From Pseudomonas sp. KU43P (GTDB taxonomy: Bacteria > Pseudomonadota > Gammaproteobacteria > Pseudomonadales > Pseudomonadaceae): DNA of 64,000 nucleotides. This document shows positions 17,397 through 25,776 of this stretch, piece after piece. The position numbers were made by a program, and so were the translations under genes. The notes below the pieces were generated by a model. That model was not told the origin of the DNA. It did no database searches and saw only the letters and a list, made by a program, of their open reading frames with translations. How positions within the stretch are numbered: position 1 is the first letter of the stretch; every line of letters starts with the position of its first letter. The stretch is taken from contig NZ_AP019365.1 of the NCBI RefSeq assembly GCF_033095865.1, positions 5,181,501-5,245,500 on the forward strand, given 5' to 3'.

Positions 17397-18083
17397 ATGC
17401 AGTCGAGCAACACCCTGGGACACACCGCCATCCACGCCCGCCGCAAGCGGCGTTTGTCACGCAAAGCCCTCGGCGCCGCCCTTGGCCTGTGCATGGTTGT
17501 GGCGGCGTTGGGTACCTGGCTGGCGACGAGGACGCACATCGTGGACCTTGGCAACGAACGACAGTTGAGCGACAGCGGCCTGCTGCAGGACTGGGCCGAG
17601 GGTGCGGTAATCGTGATGATTCGCCATGCCGAGCGCTGTGACAGCGCACCTGGCCCCTGCCTCGACGACCCCACCGGTATCACCGTGGCCGGCAGCGCCG
17701 CTGCCACACGGGTTGGCCAGGGCTTGCACGACCTGGGGCTGGCCAATGCCGACCTGATCAGCAGCCCGAAACTGCGCACCCGGCAGACTGCGCATTTCAT
17801 TCTTGGCCAGGCGATTGCCAGTGAAGACTGGCTGGAAAAATGTGACAACGGATTCGCCAAGGAGGCCCTGGCGCACAAACAGCCTGGCCACAACCTGGTG
17901 CTGGTGACGCACAACGGCTGTATCGACCACTTTCAACGCGACAAACGGGTGGTCGGTGGCGAGCGCGAGAGCGGCTATGCCAGTGCGCTGTTTGTTTCGG
18001 TTGATGCCAATGGCAAGACGCGGATTCTTGGCCGGTTGAACGAGCCGGACTGGCAGCGGGTGCTGGCTAGCGCGAGTAAATGA
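17397..18083 (+). CDS. Membrane-anchored histidine phosphatase family protein
   Basis: A 228-residue protein of the branch-2-like histidine phosphatase superfamily. The start at 17397 (MQSSNTLGHTAIHARR) has GGAG eight bases upstream. Upstream in-frame codons lack a ribosome binding site. A basic stretch is followed by one membrane segment (about residues 21-42, ALGAALGLCMVVAALGTWLA), so the catalytic part lies in the periplasm. The catalytic RHG-type motif is VIVMIRHAERCD, with a second histidine in VLVTHNGCIDHF and SSPKLRTRQTA between them. The layout resembles Ais/PmrG-type lipopolysaccharide phosphatases. That specific role is inference. Confidence 0.8.
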   Translation: MQSSNTLGHTAIHARRKRRLSRKALGAALGLCMVVAALGTWLATRTHIVDLGNERQLSDSGLLQDWAEGAVIVMIRHAERCDSAPGPCLDDPTGITVAGSAAATRVGQGLHDLGLANADLISSPKLRTRQTAHFILGQAIASEDWLEKCDNGFAKEALAHKQPGHNLVLVTHNGCIDHFQRDKRVVGGERESGYASALFVSVDANGKTRILGRLNEPDWQRVLASASK

Positions 18084-18087
18084 CTTT

Positions 18088-18160
18088 GCCCCCATTGCCG
18101 GCAAGCTGCCGGCCTTGAGGGCAGTGGCGTACCTGTGGGATCTGGCTTGCCGGCGAGAGG
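18088..18160. repeat. Degenerate REP pair
   Basis: Left copy CATTGCCGGCAAGCTGCCGG and right copy TCTGGCTTGCCGGCGAGAGG are inverted but more diverged than the other pairs. The element lies between the histidine phosphatase and deacetylase genes. Confidence 0.75.
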
Positions 18161-18219
18161 GTCGCAACAGCGACCCAACAACTGGCAAGATCAGCACTGG
18201 CCCTGATTGCGACCCCACC

Positions 18220-19128
18220 ATGCCATTGCCGCTTATCTACCACGACGACTACAGCCCGGAGTTCCCCCCCGAGCACCGCTTCCCCATGGACAAGTTCCGC
18301 CTGCTGCGCGACCACCTGGTCGACAGCGGGCTGACCAGCGATCAGGCGTTGCTGCGCCCGGAGATCTGCCCCAACGACATCCTCGCCTTGGCCCACGACC
18401 GTGGCTACATCGAGCGCTACATGGGTGGCGAGCTGAGCCGCGAGGACCAGCGCCGCCTCGGCCTGCCCTGGAGCGAGGCCCTGGCCCGGCGCACCGTGCG
18501 CGCAGTGGGTGGCTCGCTGCTCACCGCCGAAATGGCACTCCAGCATGGCCTGGCCTGCCACCTCGCCGGCGGCACCCACCACGCTCACTACGACCATCCG
18601 GCCGGTTTCTGCATCTTCAACGACCTGGCGGTGATCAGCCGCTACCTGATCGAAGCCGGCCGTGTGCATCGGGTGCTGATCTTCGACTGCGATGTGCACC
18701 AGGGCGACGGCACCGCACGCATCCTCCAGGACACCCCGGACGCCATCACAGTGTCGTTGCACTGCGAACAGAACTTCCCAGCGCGCAAGGCCCACAGCGA
18801 CTGGGATATCCCGCTGCCCCGCGGCATGGGCGATGCGGCCTACCTGAAGGTGGTGGAAGACGCACTGAACTACCTGCTGCCGCTTTACCAACCAGACCTG
18901 GTGCTGTACGACGCCGGCGTAGATGTGCACAAAGACGATGCCCTCGGTTACCTGCAGTTGACCGACGCCGGCCTGGCCGCCCGCGACGAGCGTGTCATGC
19001 GCCATTGCCTAGGTCGTGATATCCCTGTGGTCGGTGTGATTGGCGGCGGCTACAGCAAGGACCGCGTAGCCCTTGCCAGGCGCCATGGCATCCTTCATCA
19101 CACGGCAGCAAAAGTCATCGGTTGTTAA
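18220..19128 (+). CDS. Histone deacetylase-family (class IV-like) amidohydrolase
   Basis: A 302-residue zinc-dependent deacetylase of the HDAC/AcuC/AphA superfamily, starting at 18220 (MPLPLIYHDDYSPEFPPEHR). It has the tandem histidines of GGTHHAHYDHPAGFCIFND, the zinc ligands in LIFDCDVHQGDGTAR, and the third aspartate in VLYDAGVDVHKDD. The short size and the PEHRFPMDK start are like HDAC11-type bacterial proteins. Such proteins act on acetyl-lysine or acetylpolyamines. The substrate here is not known. It is downstream of the phosphatase gene but separated by a REP pair. Confidence 0.9.
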   Translation: MPLPLIYHDDYSPEFPPEHRFPMDKFRLLRDHLVDSGLTSDQALLRPEICPNDILALAHDRGYIERYMGGELSREDQRRLGLPWSEALARRTVRAVGGSLLTAEMALQHGLACHLAGGTHHAHYDHPAGFCIFNDLAVISRYLIEAGRVHRVLIFDCDVHQGDGTARILQDTPDAITVSLHCEQNFPARKAHSDWDIPLPRGMGDAAYLKVVEDALNYLLPLYQPDLVLYDAGVDVHKDDALGYLQLTDAGLAARDERVMRHCLGRDIPVVGVIGGGYSKDRVALARRHGILHHTAAKVIGC

Positions 19129-19147
19129 CAATGACTGTGGAACCGCT

Positions 19148-19748
19148 TGTGGATAACCTGCGGGAAAGCCGCTGCAGCCCTTGAATGGACTGGCCTGCAG
19201 AGTGCTGATCATTTTTTGTTCAGTGTTTATGCAGGCTGTGCTGCGCTAGAATGCGGGCTCTTTTTCCACAGCCTGCCGCCGACCATGTCCGATTTATCCC
19301 CTGCCTCCCCCTTTCGCGCCGTCGTCATCGGCGCTGGCCCCGCCGGTTTGATGGCTGCCGAGGCGCTGGCCCAGCGCGGCCTGGCCGTGGAGGTGTTCGA
19401 CGCCATGCCGTCGGTGGGCCGCAAGTTCCTGCTGGCCGGCGTGGGCGGCATGAACATCACTCATTCCGAGCCTTATCCACAGTTCGTGGCGCGCTATGCC
19501 GAGCGCCAGGGTGAAATCGACGGCTTGCTGCACGACTTCGATGCAGCGGCCCTGCGCCAGTGGATACATGGCCTGGGCATCGACACCTTTGTCGGCACGT
19601 CGGGCCGCGTGTTCCCCACCGACATGAAAGCCGCTCCACTGCTTCGCGCCTGGCTCAAGCGCCTGCGCGACAGCGGCGTAGTTATCCACACCCGTCATCG
19701 TTGGCTGGGTTGGAATACCGACGGCAGCTTGCGGATTGCTTATCCACA
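19148..19748. promoter_or_regulatory. Cluster of four perfect DnaA boxes
   Basis: The consensus DnaA box TTATCCACA occurs at 19148-19156 (minus), 19473-19481, 19682-19690 and 19740-19748 (plus). One-mismatch forms lie at 19262-19270, 19857-19865 and 20121-20129. The first is in the promoter region of the flavoprotein gene; the other perfect boxes lie inside its coding sequence. A further perfect box is at 21272-21280, inside rhlE. Chance expectation for a 9-mer on both strands in 64 kb is about 0.5. The function is unproven. Confidence 0.55.
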
Positions 19749-20526
19749 GGGCGAATTGCAGTTGAAGGCTGATGCAGTGGTGCTGGCCCTGGGTGGGGGC
19801 AGCTGGGCGAGGTTGGGTTCTGATGGCGCCTGGCAGCGTTTGTTGGCAGATCGGGCTGTGGATATCTCTGTGCTGCGCCCGAGCAACTGCGGGTTTGAAG
19901 TGGAAGGCTGGAGTGCGCTGCTGAAGGACAAGTTCGCCGGCTCACCGCTGAAGAACATTGCCCTCAGCATGCCGGGCCATACTCCGCGCAAGGGCGAGTT
20001 CATTCTGACAGCCCAGGGCGTCGAAGGCAGCCTGGTGTATGCCTGGTCGGCGCCGCTGCGCGAGGCGATCGACCGTGACGGGCAGGCCACCCTGCTCCTC
20101 GACCTGCTGCCAGACAAGCCTGTGGACAAAATTGTCCAGGCGTTGGCGAAGCCGCGAGGATCACGTTCTATGGCCAAGCATCTGCAGAGCCAGTTGAACA
20201 TCGATGGGGTCAAGGCGGCGCTGCTGCGTGAGCTGACCGATCAGCCGACCTTCGCCGATTCCGCTGCGCTGGCGCGGGCGATCAAGGCACTGCCAATCAC
20301 GCTGGTGCGTACACGGCCGTTGGATGAGGCGATCAGCAGTGCGGGCGGAGTGCGTTTCGAAGGGTTGGATGAGGGGCTCATGGTCAAGGGCATGCCGGGG
20401 GTGTTCTGTGCTGGCGAAATGCTCGATTGGGAAGCCCCGACCGGGGGGTATCTGCTGACTGCGTGTTTTGCCAGTGGGCTGCGCGCGGGGCGGGCTGCGG
20501 CGGATTGGCTGGCGCGACCTTCCTGA
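19285..20526 (+). CDS. BaiN/HI0933-type FAD-dependent flavoprotein (TIGR03862-like)
   Basis: A 413-residue FAD oxidoreductase. The N-terminal dinucleotide-binding fold AVVIGAGPAGLMAAEALAQR is at residues 12-31. It is followed by SVGRKFLLAGVGGMNITHSE, the hallmark of the HI0933/BaiN family, then VVLALGGGSWARLGSDG and a C-terminal FAD motif GVFCAGEMLDWEAPTGGYLL. The start at 19285 follows a promoter-like region containing a DnaA box. Its biochemical role is unknown; relatives reduce steroid-like or quinone substrates. Several DnaA boxes fall inside the gene. Confidence 0.85.
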   Translation: MSDLSPASPFRAVVIGAGPAGLMAAEALAQRGLAVEVFDAMPSVGRKFLLAGVGGMNITHSEPYPQFVARYAERQGEIDGLLHDFDAAALRQWIHGLGIDTFVGTSGRVFPTDMKAAPLLRAWLKRLRDSGVVIHTRHRWLGWNTDGSLRIAYPQGELQLKADAVVLALGGGSWARLGSDGAWQRLLADRAVDISVLRPSNCGFEVEGWSALLKDKFAGSPLKNIALSMPGHTPRKGEFILTAQGVEGSLVYAWSAPLREAIDRDGQATLLLDLLPDKPVDKIVQALAKPRGSRSMAKHLQSQLNIDGVKAALLRELTDQPTFADSAALARAIKALPITLVRTRPLDEAISSAGGVRFEGLDEGLMVKGMPGVFCAGEMLDWEAPTGGYLLTACFASGLRAGRAAADWLARPS

Positions 20527-20532
20527 CAGAAT

Positions 20533-20630
20533 GCCGGGGCTGCTTTGCAGCCCATCGCCGGCAAGCCGGCGCCCATAGAGGCGCCACAGCCTCCTGTGGG
20601 AGCCGGCTTGCCGGCGATGAAGGCCCCACT
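20533..20630. repeat. REP pair with extra leading hairpin
   Basis: Inverted REP copies (CATCGCCGGCAAGCCGGCGC and GAGCCGGCTTGCCGGCGATG) preceded by the same GGGCTGC TTT GCAGCCC hairpin seen at about 0.76 kb. It lies between the convergent flavoprotein and rhlE genes. Confidence 0.9.
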
Positions 20631-20634
20631 GGCA

Positions 20635-21954
20635 TCAAGGCTTGCGCTTTTTCGGCCCGGTATTGAAGCTAGGCACCTTGCGCACCGACTTGACCGGCGC
20701 TTCATCGCCACTGTCCATCCACCGCCCCAGACCACGCTTGGCGCTGTTTTCTTTCGGCTTCTTTGGTTTCTTCGGCTTCTTGATCACCTGGCCACTGGCA
20801 TCGGTCATCGGCACCCGATGGTCCGGGATGAAGTCGGGCTCTTCATGGCGCGGCAGGGTCTGGCGAATCAGGGTCTCGATCGACGCCAGCAGTTGCACCT
20901 CATCCGCACACACCAGCGAGATCGCCTCGCCTTTGTTGCCGGCGCGGCCAGTGCGGCCAATGCGGTGCACGTAGTCTTCGGCCACGATCGGCAAGTCGAG
21001 GTTGACCACCAGCGGCAGATCATCGATGTCCAGACCACGGGCAGCCACGTCGGTGGCCACCAGCACCTGGATTTCTCGGGCCTTGAAGCTGTCCAGCGCG
21101 CGCTGGCGCGTGGCTTGCGGCCGGTCGCCGTGGATGCCATCGGCGTTCACGCCTTCCGCCATCAGGCGTTCTACAAGCTGGTCGACGCCATTGCGGGTCT
21201 TGGCGAACACCAGCACCTGCTTCCAGCGCTGCTTGCGCAACAAGTGGCAGAAGAGATCGGCCTTGCGCTTTTTATCCACAGGCACCAGCCACTGCTTGAC
21301 GGTGGTGGCGGCGGCGTTGCGCGGGCTGACTTCGATACTCAGTGGGTCATTCAGCGCCAGGCCCGCGAGCATGCGAATCTGCTCGGAGAAGGTCGCGGAG
21401 AACAGCAACGTCTGGCGCTTGCGCGGCAGCGCTGCGTACACCGACTGCAGTTCTTCGGCGAAGCCCAGGTCGAGCATGCGGTCGGCTTCGTCGAGCACCA
21501 GGGTTTGCACCTGGTTGAACTTGACCGCGTTCTGGCGGAACAGGTCGAGCAATCGGCCCGGGGTGGCTACCAGCAGATCGACGCCACGGCGCAGGCGCAT
21601 CATCTGCGGGTTGATGCTGACCCCACCGTACACCGCGTAAGTGCTCAGCGGCAGGTTCTCGGCGTACTCGCGCACGTTGTTGTGCACCTGCTCGGCCAGT
21701 TCACGGGTGGGCACCAACACCAACGCGCGGATCGAGTTGCTGGCCACCTTTTCCCCTTCCAGTGCCAGGCGTTGCAGCACCGGCAGAGCGAAGCCGGCGG
21801 TCTTGCCGGTGCCGGTCTGGGCCGCGGCCATCAGATCGCGGCCAGCCAGTACGGCGGGGATGGCCTGGGCCTGGACCGGAGTCGGGGTGGTGTAGTCCAG
21901 TTGCTGCAGGGTACGCAGCAAGGGTTCGATCAGGCCGAGTTTGGCGAAATTCAT
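20635..21954 (-). CDS. rhlE: DEAD-box ATP-dependent RNA helicase RhlE
   Basis: A 439-residue cytoplasmic RNA helicase. All motifs are present in order: Q motif TTPTPVQAQAIP, motif I AAQTGTGKT, Ia PTRELAEQV, Ib TPGRLLD, II VLDEADRML, III SATFS, IV VLVFAKTRNGVDQL, V ATDVAARGLDIDDL and VI HRIGRTGRAG. The lysine-rich tail (KKPKKPKKPKENSAKRG) is typical of RhlE-type proteins, which act in ribosome assembly, mRNA turnover and cold growth. It is monocistronic, with a REP pair downstream. A perfect DnaA box lies in the gene at 21272. Confidence 0.93.
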   Translation of the reverse strand: MNFAKLGLIEPLLRTLQQLDYTTPTPVQAQAIPAVLAGRDLMAAAQTGTGKTAGFALPVLQRLALEGEKVASNSIRALVLVPTRELAEQVHNNVREYAENLPLSTYAVYGGVSINPQMMRLRRGVDLLVATPGRLLDLFRQNAVKFNQVQTLVLDEADRMLDLGFAEELQSVYAALPRKRQTLLFSATFSEQIRMLAGLALNDPLSIEVSPRNAAATTVKQWLVPVDKKRKADLFCHLLRKQRWKQVLVFAKTRNGVDQLVERLMAEGVNADGIHGDRPQATRQRALDSFKAREIQVLVATDVAARGLDIDDLPLVVNLDLPIVAEDYVHRIGRTGRAGNKGEAISLVCADEVQLLASIETLIRQTLPRHEEPDFIPDHRVPMTDASGQVIKKPKKPKKPKENSAKRGLGRWMDSGDEAPVKSVRKVPSFNTGPKKRKP

Positions 21955-22009
21955 GGCAATACCGTCAGGGGGTTCAGCGAAGGCGGCAAGTTTACCGCAA
22001 CACCCTGGG

Positions 22010-22933
22010 TTACTTGCAGATTTCGCCCTTAAGCGGTACTACCGGCTGCGGGACTGGCTTGCGCCATTGTGGCAGGCCGATCAGCACCACGGCACCGATG
22101 ATCACCGCCATGGCCACGCATTCCTCGGCGCCGATCTGCTCGCCGGCAAAGACGATGCCCAGCATCACCGCCACCGCCGGGTTGACGTAGGCATAGCTGG
22201 TGGCCGCTGCTGGGCGCACATTCTTGAGCAGGTACATGTAGGCACTGAACGCCAGGATAGAGCCGAACAACACCAGATAAGCCAGCGCGCCCCAACCCGC
22301 CGCGGTCGGCATCTGGGTCATGCGTTCGCCCGACAGAGCACTGCCCAGCAACAGCACCGCACCACCTACCAGCATCTCGGCAGCGCTGGCCATCGGGCCC
22401 TGGGGCAGTGGCAGGCTCTTGCTCCATACCGAGCCGAAGGCCCAGGACGCGGCTGCAAACACGATCAACGCCGCACCGATGGGGCTGGCCTGAAGGTTCG
22501 AGCCGAGGTTGAGCAAGCCGATACCGACCAGCCCCAGGAAGATACCCGCCCACTCCAGCCGCGAATTACGCTGGCCGAACAACAGCCCGAACAGCAGCGT
22601 GAACAATGGCACCGTGGCCACCGCCAGTGCGGCCACTCCCGAGGCCACGCCGGCATGCTCGGCCACCGTCACACCGCCGTTGCCACAACTCAGCAGCAGA
22701 AAACCGATGGCCCCGGCCGCGCGCCATTGCGGCCAGGTGGGTGCCGGCACACCGCGCCAGCGCAAAAAGCCGTACAGCAAGCCGCCAGCAATCACGAAGC
22801 GCACCCCCGCCATCAACATCGGCGGCCAGGATTCGACGCCGATGCGGATGAACAGGTAGGTAGACCCCCAGACCAGGTACAAGGCCAGGAAGGCGCCAAT
22901 CAGCAATAACGGGAAGCGACGGGAGGCAGGCAT
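22010..22933 (-). CDS. yedA: EamA/DMT-family exporter YedA
   Basis: A 307-residue drug/metabolite transporter with two EamA repeats and about ten membrane segments. The N-terminal LYLVWGSTYLFIRIGVESWP is the DMT signature, and VASGVAALAVATVPLFTLLF and YAYVNPAVAVMLG mark the two repeat ends. It most resembles YedA, an inner-membrane exporter of unknown natural substrate. It lies 55 bases upstream of rhlE on the same strand, but separate expression is likely. Confidence 0.85.
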   Translation of the reverse strand: MPASRRFPLLLIGAFLALYLVWGSTYLFIRIGVESWPPMLMAGVRFVIAGGLLYGFLRWRGVPAPTWPQWRAAGAIGFLLLSCGNGGVTVAEHAGVASGVAALAVATVPLFTLLFGLLFGQRNSRLEWAGIFLGLVGIGLLNLGSNLQASPIGAALIVFAAASWAFGSVWSKSLPLPQGPMASAAEMLVGGAVLLLGSALSGERMTQMPTAAGWGALAYLVLFGSILAFSAYMYLLKNVRPAAATSYAYVNPAVAVMLGIVFAGEQIGAEECVAMAVIIGAVVLIGLPQWRKPVPQPVVPLKGEICK

Positions 22934-23081
22934 GGGAAATGACTCGAAATCCGTTTACGGGTGACTTAGTTTAGAAAGGGCTTCACGCAAACTTAAGTTA
23001 CAAAACGGGATTAAATCACCCGCACACTTTGTAATGCGTCATACGAATGTGTGGCGGACAACTCTGGCCTTGCCAGGCCCC

Positions 23082-23561
23082 TCAATGCCGCAACAACAAC
23101 CGCCCTTCGATCGGCACATACCGGCTGGCCGCGCGAATCAATGACATCGCGGTCAACCCAGGCACGCCGTACACCACCGCCTCGGTCCCGTGGCGCTGGA
23201 TTACCCGCTCGAGCAACAGATCGAAATCACCGTCCCCGGAAGCCAGCACTACCTGGTCGACACGGCTGGCCGCGTCGATCACATCCAGCGTGATGCCCAC
23301 ATCCCAGTCGCCTTTGGCCGACCCATCGCTGCGCTGGATAAACGGTTTGAGCCGTACCTCGAAACCCAGGTTGCGCAGGATCTGCTGAAACTGCTGCTGC
23401 TTGCTGTCGCCACGGTCGATGGCATAGGCCACGGCCTCGACGATCTCGCCCTCGCGGCTGACCTCGGCCCACAGCGCGCTGTAGTTGAAATGGCAGCCAT
23501 GAACCTGGCGTACGGTGTAGTAGAGGTTCTGTACATCGGCGAACAGCGCGATCTTCTTCAC
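23082..23561 (-). CDS. NYN-domain (LabA/DUF88) putative RNase
   Basis: A small PIN-like NYN-domain protein of 159 residues. The start is taken as GTG at 23561 (VKKIALFADVQNLYYTV), with GAGGG six bases upstream. The ATG frames further up run into the hairpin and the neighbouring gene. Acidic metal-site residues are seen in LFADVQN, AIDRGDSKQQ, GDWDVGITLDVID and VLASGDGDFDLLLE, the last being the family hallmark. The PIN/NYN fold suggests an RNA nuclease. The target is unknown. It lies about 60 bases downstream of the DUF2076 gene. Confidence 0.85.
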   Translation of the reverse strand: MKKIALFADVQNLYYTVRQVHGCHFNYSALWAEVSREGEIVEAVAYAIDRGDSKQQQFQQILRNLGFEVRLKPFIQRSDGSAKGDWDVGITLDVIDAASRVDQVVLASGDGDFDLLLERVIQRHGTEAVVYGVPGLTAMSLIRAASRYVPIEGRLLLRH

Positions 23562-23579
23562 TACATACCCTCGACCGAA

Positions 23580-23596
23580 GGGGCGCGTCGCGCCCC
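23580..23596 (-). terminator. GC-rich hairpin between DUF2076 and NYN genes
   Basis: GGGGCGCGTCGCGCCCC is a perfect palindrome with a one-base centre, 27 bases past the DUF2076 stop and 19 bases before the NYN start. It lacks a U-tract on the minus strand, so it may attenuate transcription or cap the mRNA rather than fully terminate. Confidence 0.4.
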
Positions 23597-23622
23597 AAAA
23601 TGCCGGCAGTATGCCAGAGCGA

Positions 23623-24366
23623 TCAGACGAAGGTGTCGTCGTCCGAGAAGAACCCGCCATCGTCGCTACCGTAGTCGGTGTCGGCGAAACCGCCCTGGTC
23701 ATTGCCCCAGCCACCATCGTCGGCGACCTGCTGTTGCGCACCGCTGTCGTTCCAGCCGCCTGTGTCACTGGCCGGCGCTGGCTCTTCCTGGATCACTTCG
23801 ACCACTTCTTCGGGCTGAGAATGGTGGTTGAACAGGCTGCTGATGCCCTGCGCCAGCAAGACACCACCGGCGACACCGGCAGCCGTCTGCATGGCGCCGC
23901 CAAGGAAGCTGCTGGCGCCACTGCGCGCAGGCGCGGCACCGAAACCCGGTTGAGGGGCTTGGGCCTGGGGCTGGGAGAAGCCCGGGGCACTCGGCTCACG
24001 CCAGCCGCCGGACGGTGCGGCGGAGCGCTGGGGTTGCGGCGCGGGCTCGGGGTTGCGGGCACCGGCACCAAAGATGCTGGAAAGGAACCCGCCACCACTG
24101 TTGCCGCTGTTGGCACGTGTTGCCTCGAGTTGGGCACGTGCCTGTTTGAGTTCGTTCTCCAGCTGCTTGTTCTGCTCGTCCAGGCGCTTGAGTGCAGCCT
24201 CCTGAACCAGGATCGCCTGGGCCATGTAATATGGCGCCGCTGGCTGCTGGCGCAGGTGCTCCTCGATCCGCGACTGGGCCTGCACATCACGCGGCTGGCT
24301 CGGGTCTTCGGCTTGCTTGATGCGGCCGAACAGGCCGTCGATCAGGGTTTGTTCTTCAGTGTTCAT
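23623..24366 (-). CDS. DUF2076 domain protein (putative ligand-binding / cell-envelope-associated)
   Basis: A 247-residue protein matching the DUF2076 family. The N-terminal helical part (NTEEQTLIDGLFGRIKQAED; YYMAQAILVQEAALKRLDEQ) includes a coiled coil at about 50-85. A Pro/Gln/Gly-rich linker follows, then a hydrophobic glycine-rich segment (FLGGAMQTAAGVAGGVLLAQ) and an acidic Gly/Asp-rich tail (DDGGWGNDQGGFADTDYGSD). There is no signal peptide. The function is unknown in the family. Confidence 0.85.
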   Translation of the reverse strand: MNTEEQTLIDGLFGRIKQAEDPSQPRDVQAQSRIEEHLRQQPAAPYYMAQAILVQEAALKRLDEQNKQLENELKQARAQLEATRANSGNSGGGFLSSIFGAGARNPEPAPQPQRSAAPSGGWREPSAPGFSQPQAQAPQPGFGAAPARSGASSFLGGAMQTAAGVAGGVLLAQGISSLFNHHSQPEEVVEVIQEEPAPASDTGGWNDSGAQQQVADDGGWGNDQGGFADTDYGSDDGGFFSDDDTFV

Positions 24367-24521
24367 GGGCTACCTCATGGGCAAGCAGGACATCGGACAG
24401 CGTCAAAGATGGGGCCCGCAGGCGAAGGATTCAATTAGCCATGTGGTGAAACTTTTTTCAGCAAGCGACGGCGCTGGGCTAAAGTTATGCCCCTGCTTTT
24501 ACTGCCATGCGATGTTGACCC

Positions 24522-25178
24522 ATGAATCCGCTGAGCGTTCTGCGCGACTCCCTGTACTTCTTCCGCCGCCACCTGCCGAGCATCATTCCACTGTGCCTGC
24601 CGCTGGTGGTGCTCGAGGCCCTGCTGACGCAACTGCTGTATCGGCAGCTGGGCGATCAGGCATCGCCGGCCTACGGCATGCTGGTCAGCCTGCTGCTCTA
24701 CCCACTGTACAGCGCGGCGCTGATCCTCTACCTCGACACCCGCAGCAACGGCCAGGACATCCCCCGCCGCGACCTGTTCGCCCGTGCCCTGCAGCTCTGG
24801 CCGCAACTGGCCCTGCTGGTACTGATCAGCTCGCTGCTGATCATGGCGGGCCTGGCGCTGTTCATCTTCCCGGGCGTGTGGATCATGATCAACCTGGTGT
24901 TCGCCGAATACCTGCTGGTGCTGCGCGGCTTGCCAGTGGTGCAGGCGATGCGCGAGAGTGCGCGCATGACCACGGGGCACTTCATGCGCATCATGGTCTG
25001 CGTGGTAGGCGTGCTGGCACCGATCTGGCTGCTCGACGGCTTGTTGCTGATGGCGTTCCCGGAGCCTTCGCCCGGCGTGCAACTGGCCATGGACAGCCTG
25101 AGCAGTTTCCTCCAACTGTTCAGTACCGTAGTGCTGTACCGCCTGTTCATGCTGTTGGAGGAACAGCCTAGCCAGTGA
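24522..25178 (+). CDS. YciC-like (UPF0259) inner-membrane protein
   Basis: A 218-residue integral membrane protein with about six hydrophobic segments (SIIPLCLPLVVLEALLTQLL; YGMLVSLLLYPLYSAALIL; ALLVLISSLLIMAGLALFIF; IMVCVVGVLAPIWLLDG; LFSTVVLYRLFMLL). The motif FPGVWIMINLVFAEYLLVL and the conserved ARMTTGHFMRIM loop fit the YciC/UPF0259 and DUF975-like group. The role is unknown. It is divergent from the DUF2076 gene, 155 bases apart. Confidence 0.75.
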   Translation: MNPLSVLRDSLYFFRRHLPSIIPLCLPLVVLEALLTQLLYRQLGDQASPAYGMLVSLLLYPLYSAALILYLDTRSNGQDIPRRDLFARALQLWPQLALLVLISSLLIMAGLALFIFPGVWIMINLVFAEYLLVLRGLPVVQAMRESARMTTGHFMRIMVCVVGVLAPIWLLDGLLLMAFPEPSPGVQLAMDSLSSFLQLFSTVVLYRLFMLLEEQPSQ

Positions 25179-25280
25179 TTGCCGCGGCCGTTGATGCTCT
25201 GCGGGGGATACCTTTCGGTCTGTGGCGCGATACGCCAAGGCTCTAAGTTGATCCCCTTCTCACTACCGAGCATCCTCCCC

Positions 25281-25772
25281 ATGGACCCTGCAATTCAGAG
25301 CACCTACGCCACCTCGTTCCGCGGCAAACTGTATGCGATTCGCGACAATCAGCTTGTTCCGCTGCGACTGAGCCGCAGCAGCGACAAATGGCATTGGGGC
25401 CTTGCCCCCCAGGATGACTGGCTGATGGCCGGCGGCAATAAAGGCTCCGTGTACATGGACTTTACCTTCGACTCCCATACCGACGGCCGCCTGCATTACC
25501 ACATCAGCATTCCAGGCCGTTCAAGGCCCAAGAGACTTAGCCAGAGCCTGAACAATTACCTGGGCTTCTATGAGATTGCCGACGTTACCGACTACTGGAA
25601 AATCGAACCACTGGAGCAGACTGACCACGGTCTCGTCTGCCATTTGCGCGATCATAAGGGCTACCGAGCAGGCGCTATCAAGGACACGCCCCACCGCAAC
25701 GGGCAAAACATGTACCTGCTCAACACCCGGGAAGGCGAAACGCTCACCTTCCTTCTCATAAAAATGGACTGA
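25281..25772 (+). CDS. Hypothetical protein, 163 residues
   Basis: An open frame with normal codon usage, starting at 25281 (MDPAIQSTYATSFRGKLYAI). The translated protein looks globular and soluble, with many aromatics and beta-strand-like alternation (HWGLAPQDDWLMAGG, SVYMDFTFDSHTDGRLHYHI, YLGFYEIADVTDYWKIEPL). There is no signal peptide and no membrane segment. I do not recognise a family. The ribosome binding site is weak. It ends 4 bases before the convergent hrpB stop. Confidence 0.65.
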   Translation: MDPAIQSTYATSFRGKLYAIRDNQLVPLRLSRSSDKWHWGLAPQDDWLMAGGNKGSVYMDFTFDSHTDGRLHYHISIPGRSRPKRLSQSLNNYLGFYEIADVTDYWKIEPLEQTDHGLVCHLRDHKGYRAGAIKDTPHRNGQNMYLLNTREGETLTFLLIKMD

Positions 25773-25776
25773 CCCT

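Noticed and set aside
24367..24521. ECF-type promoter before the YciC-like gene
   Set aside because: AAACTT and TAAAGT-like stretches are present, but spacing and bases do not match an AlgU or SigX consensus well enough to claim it.
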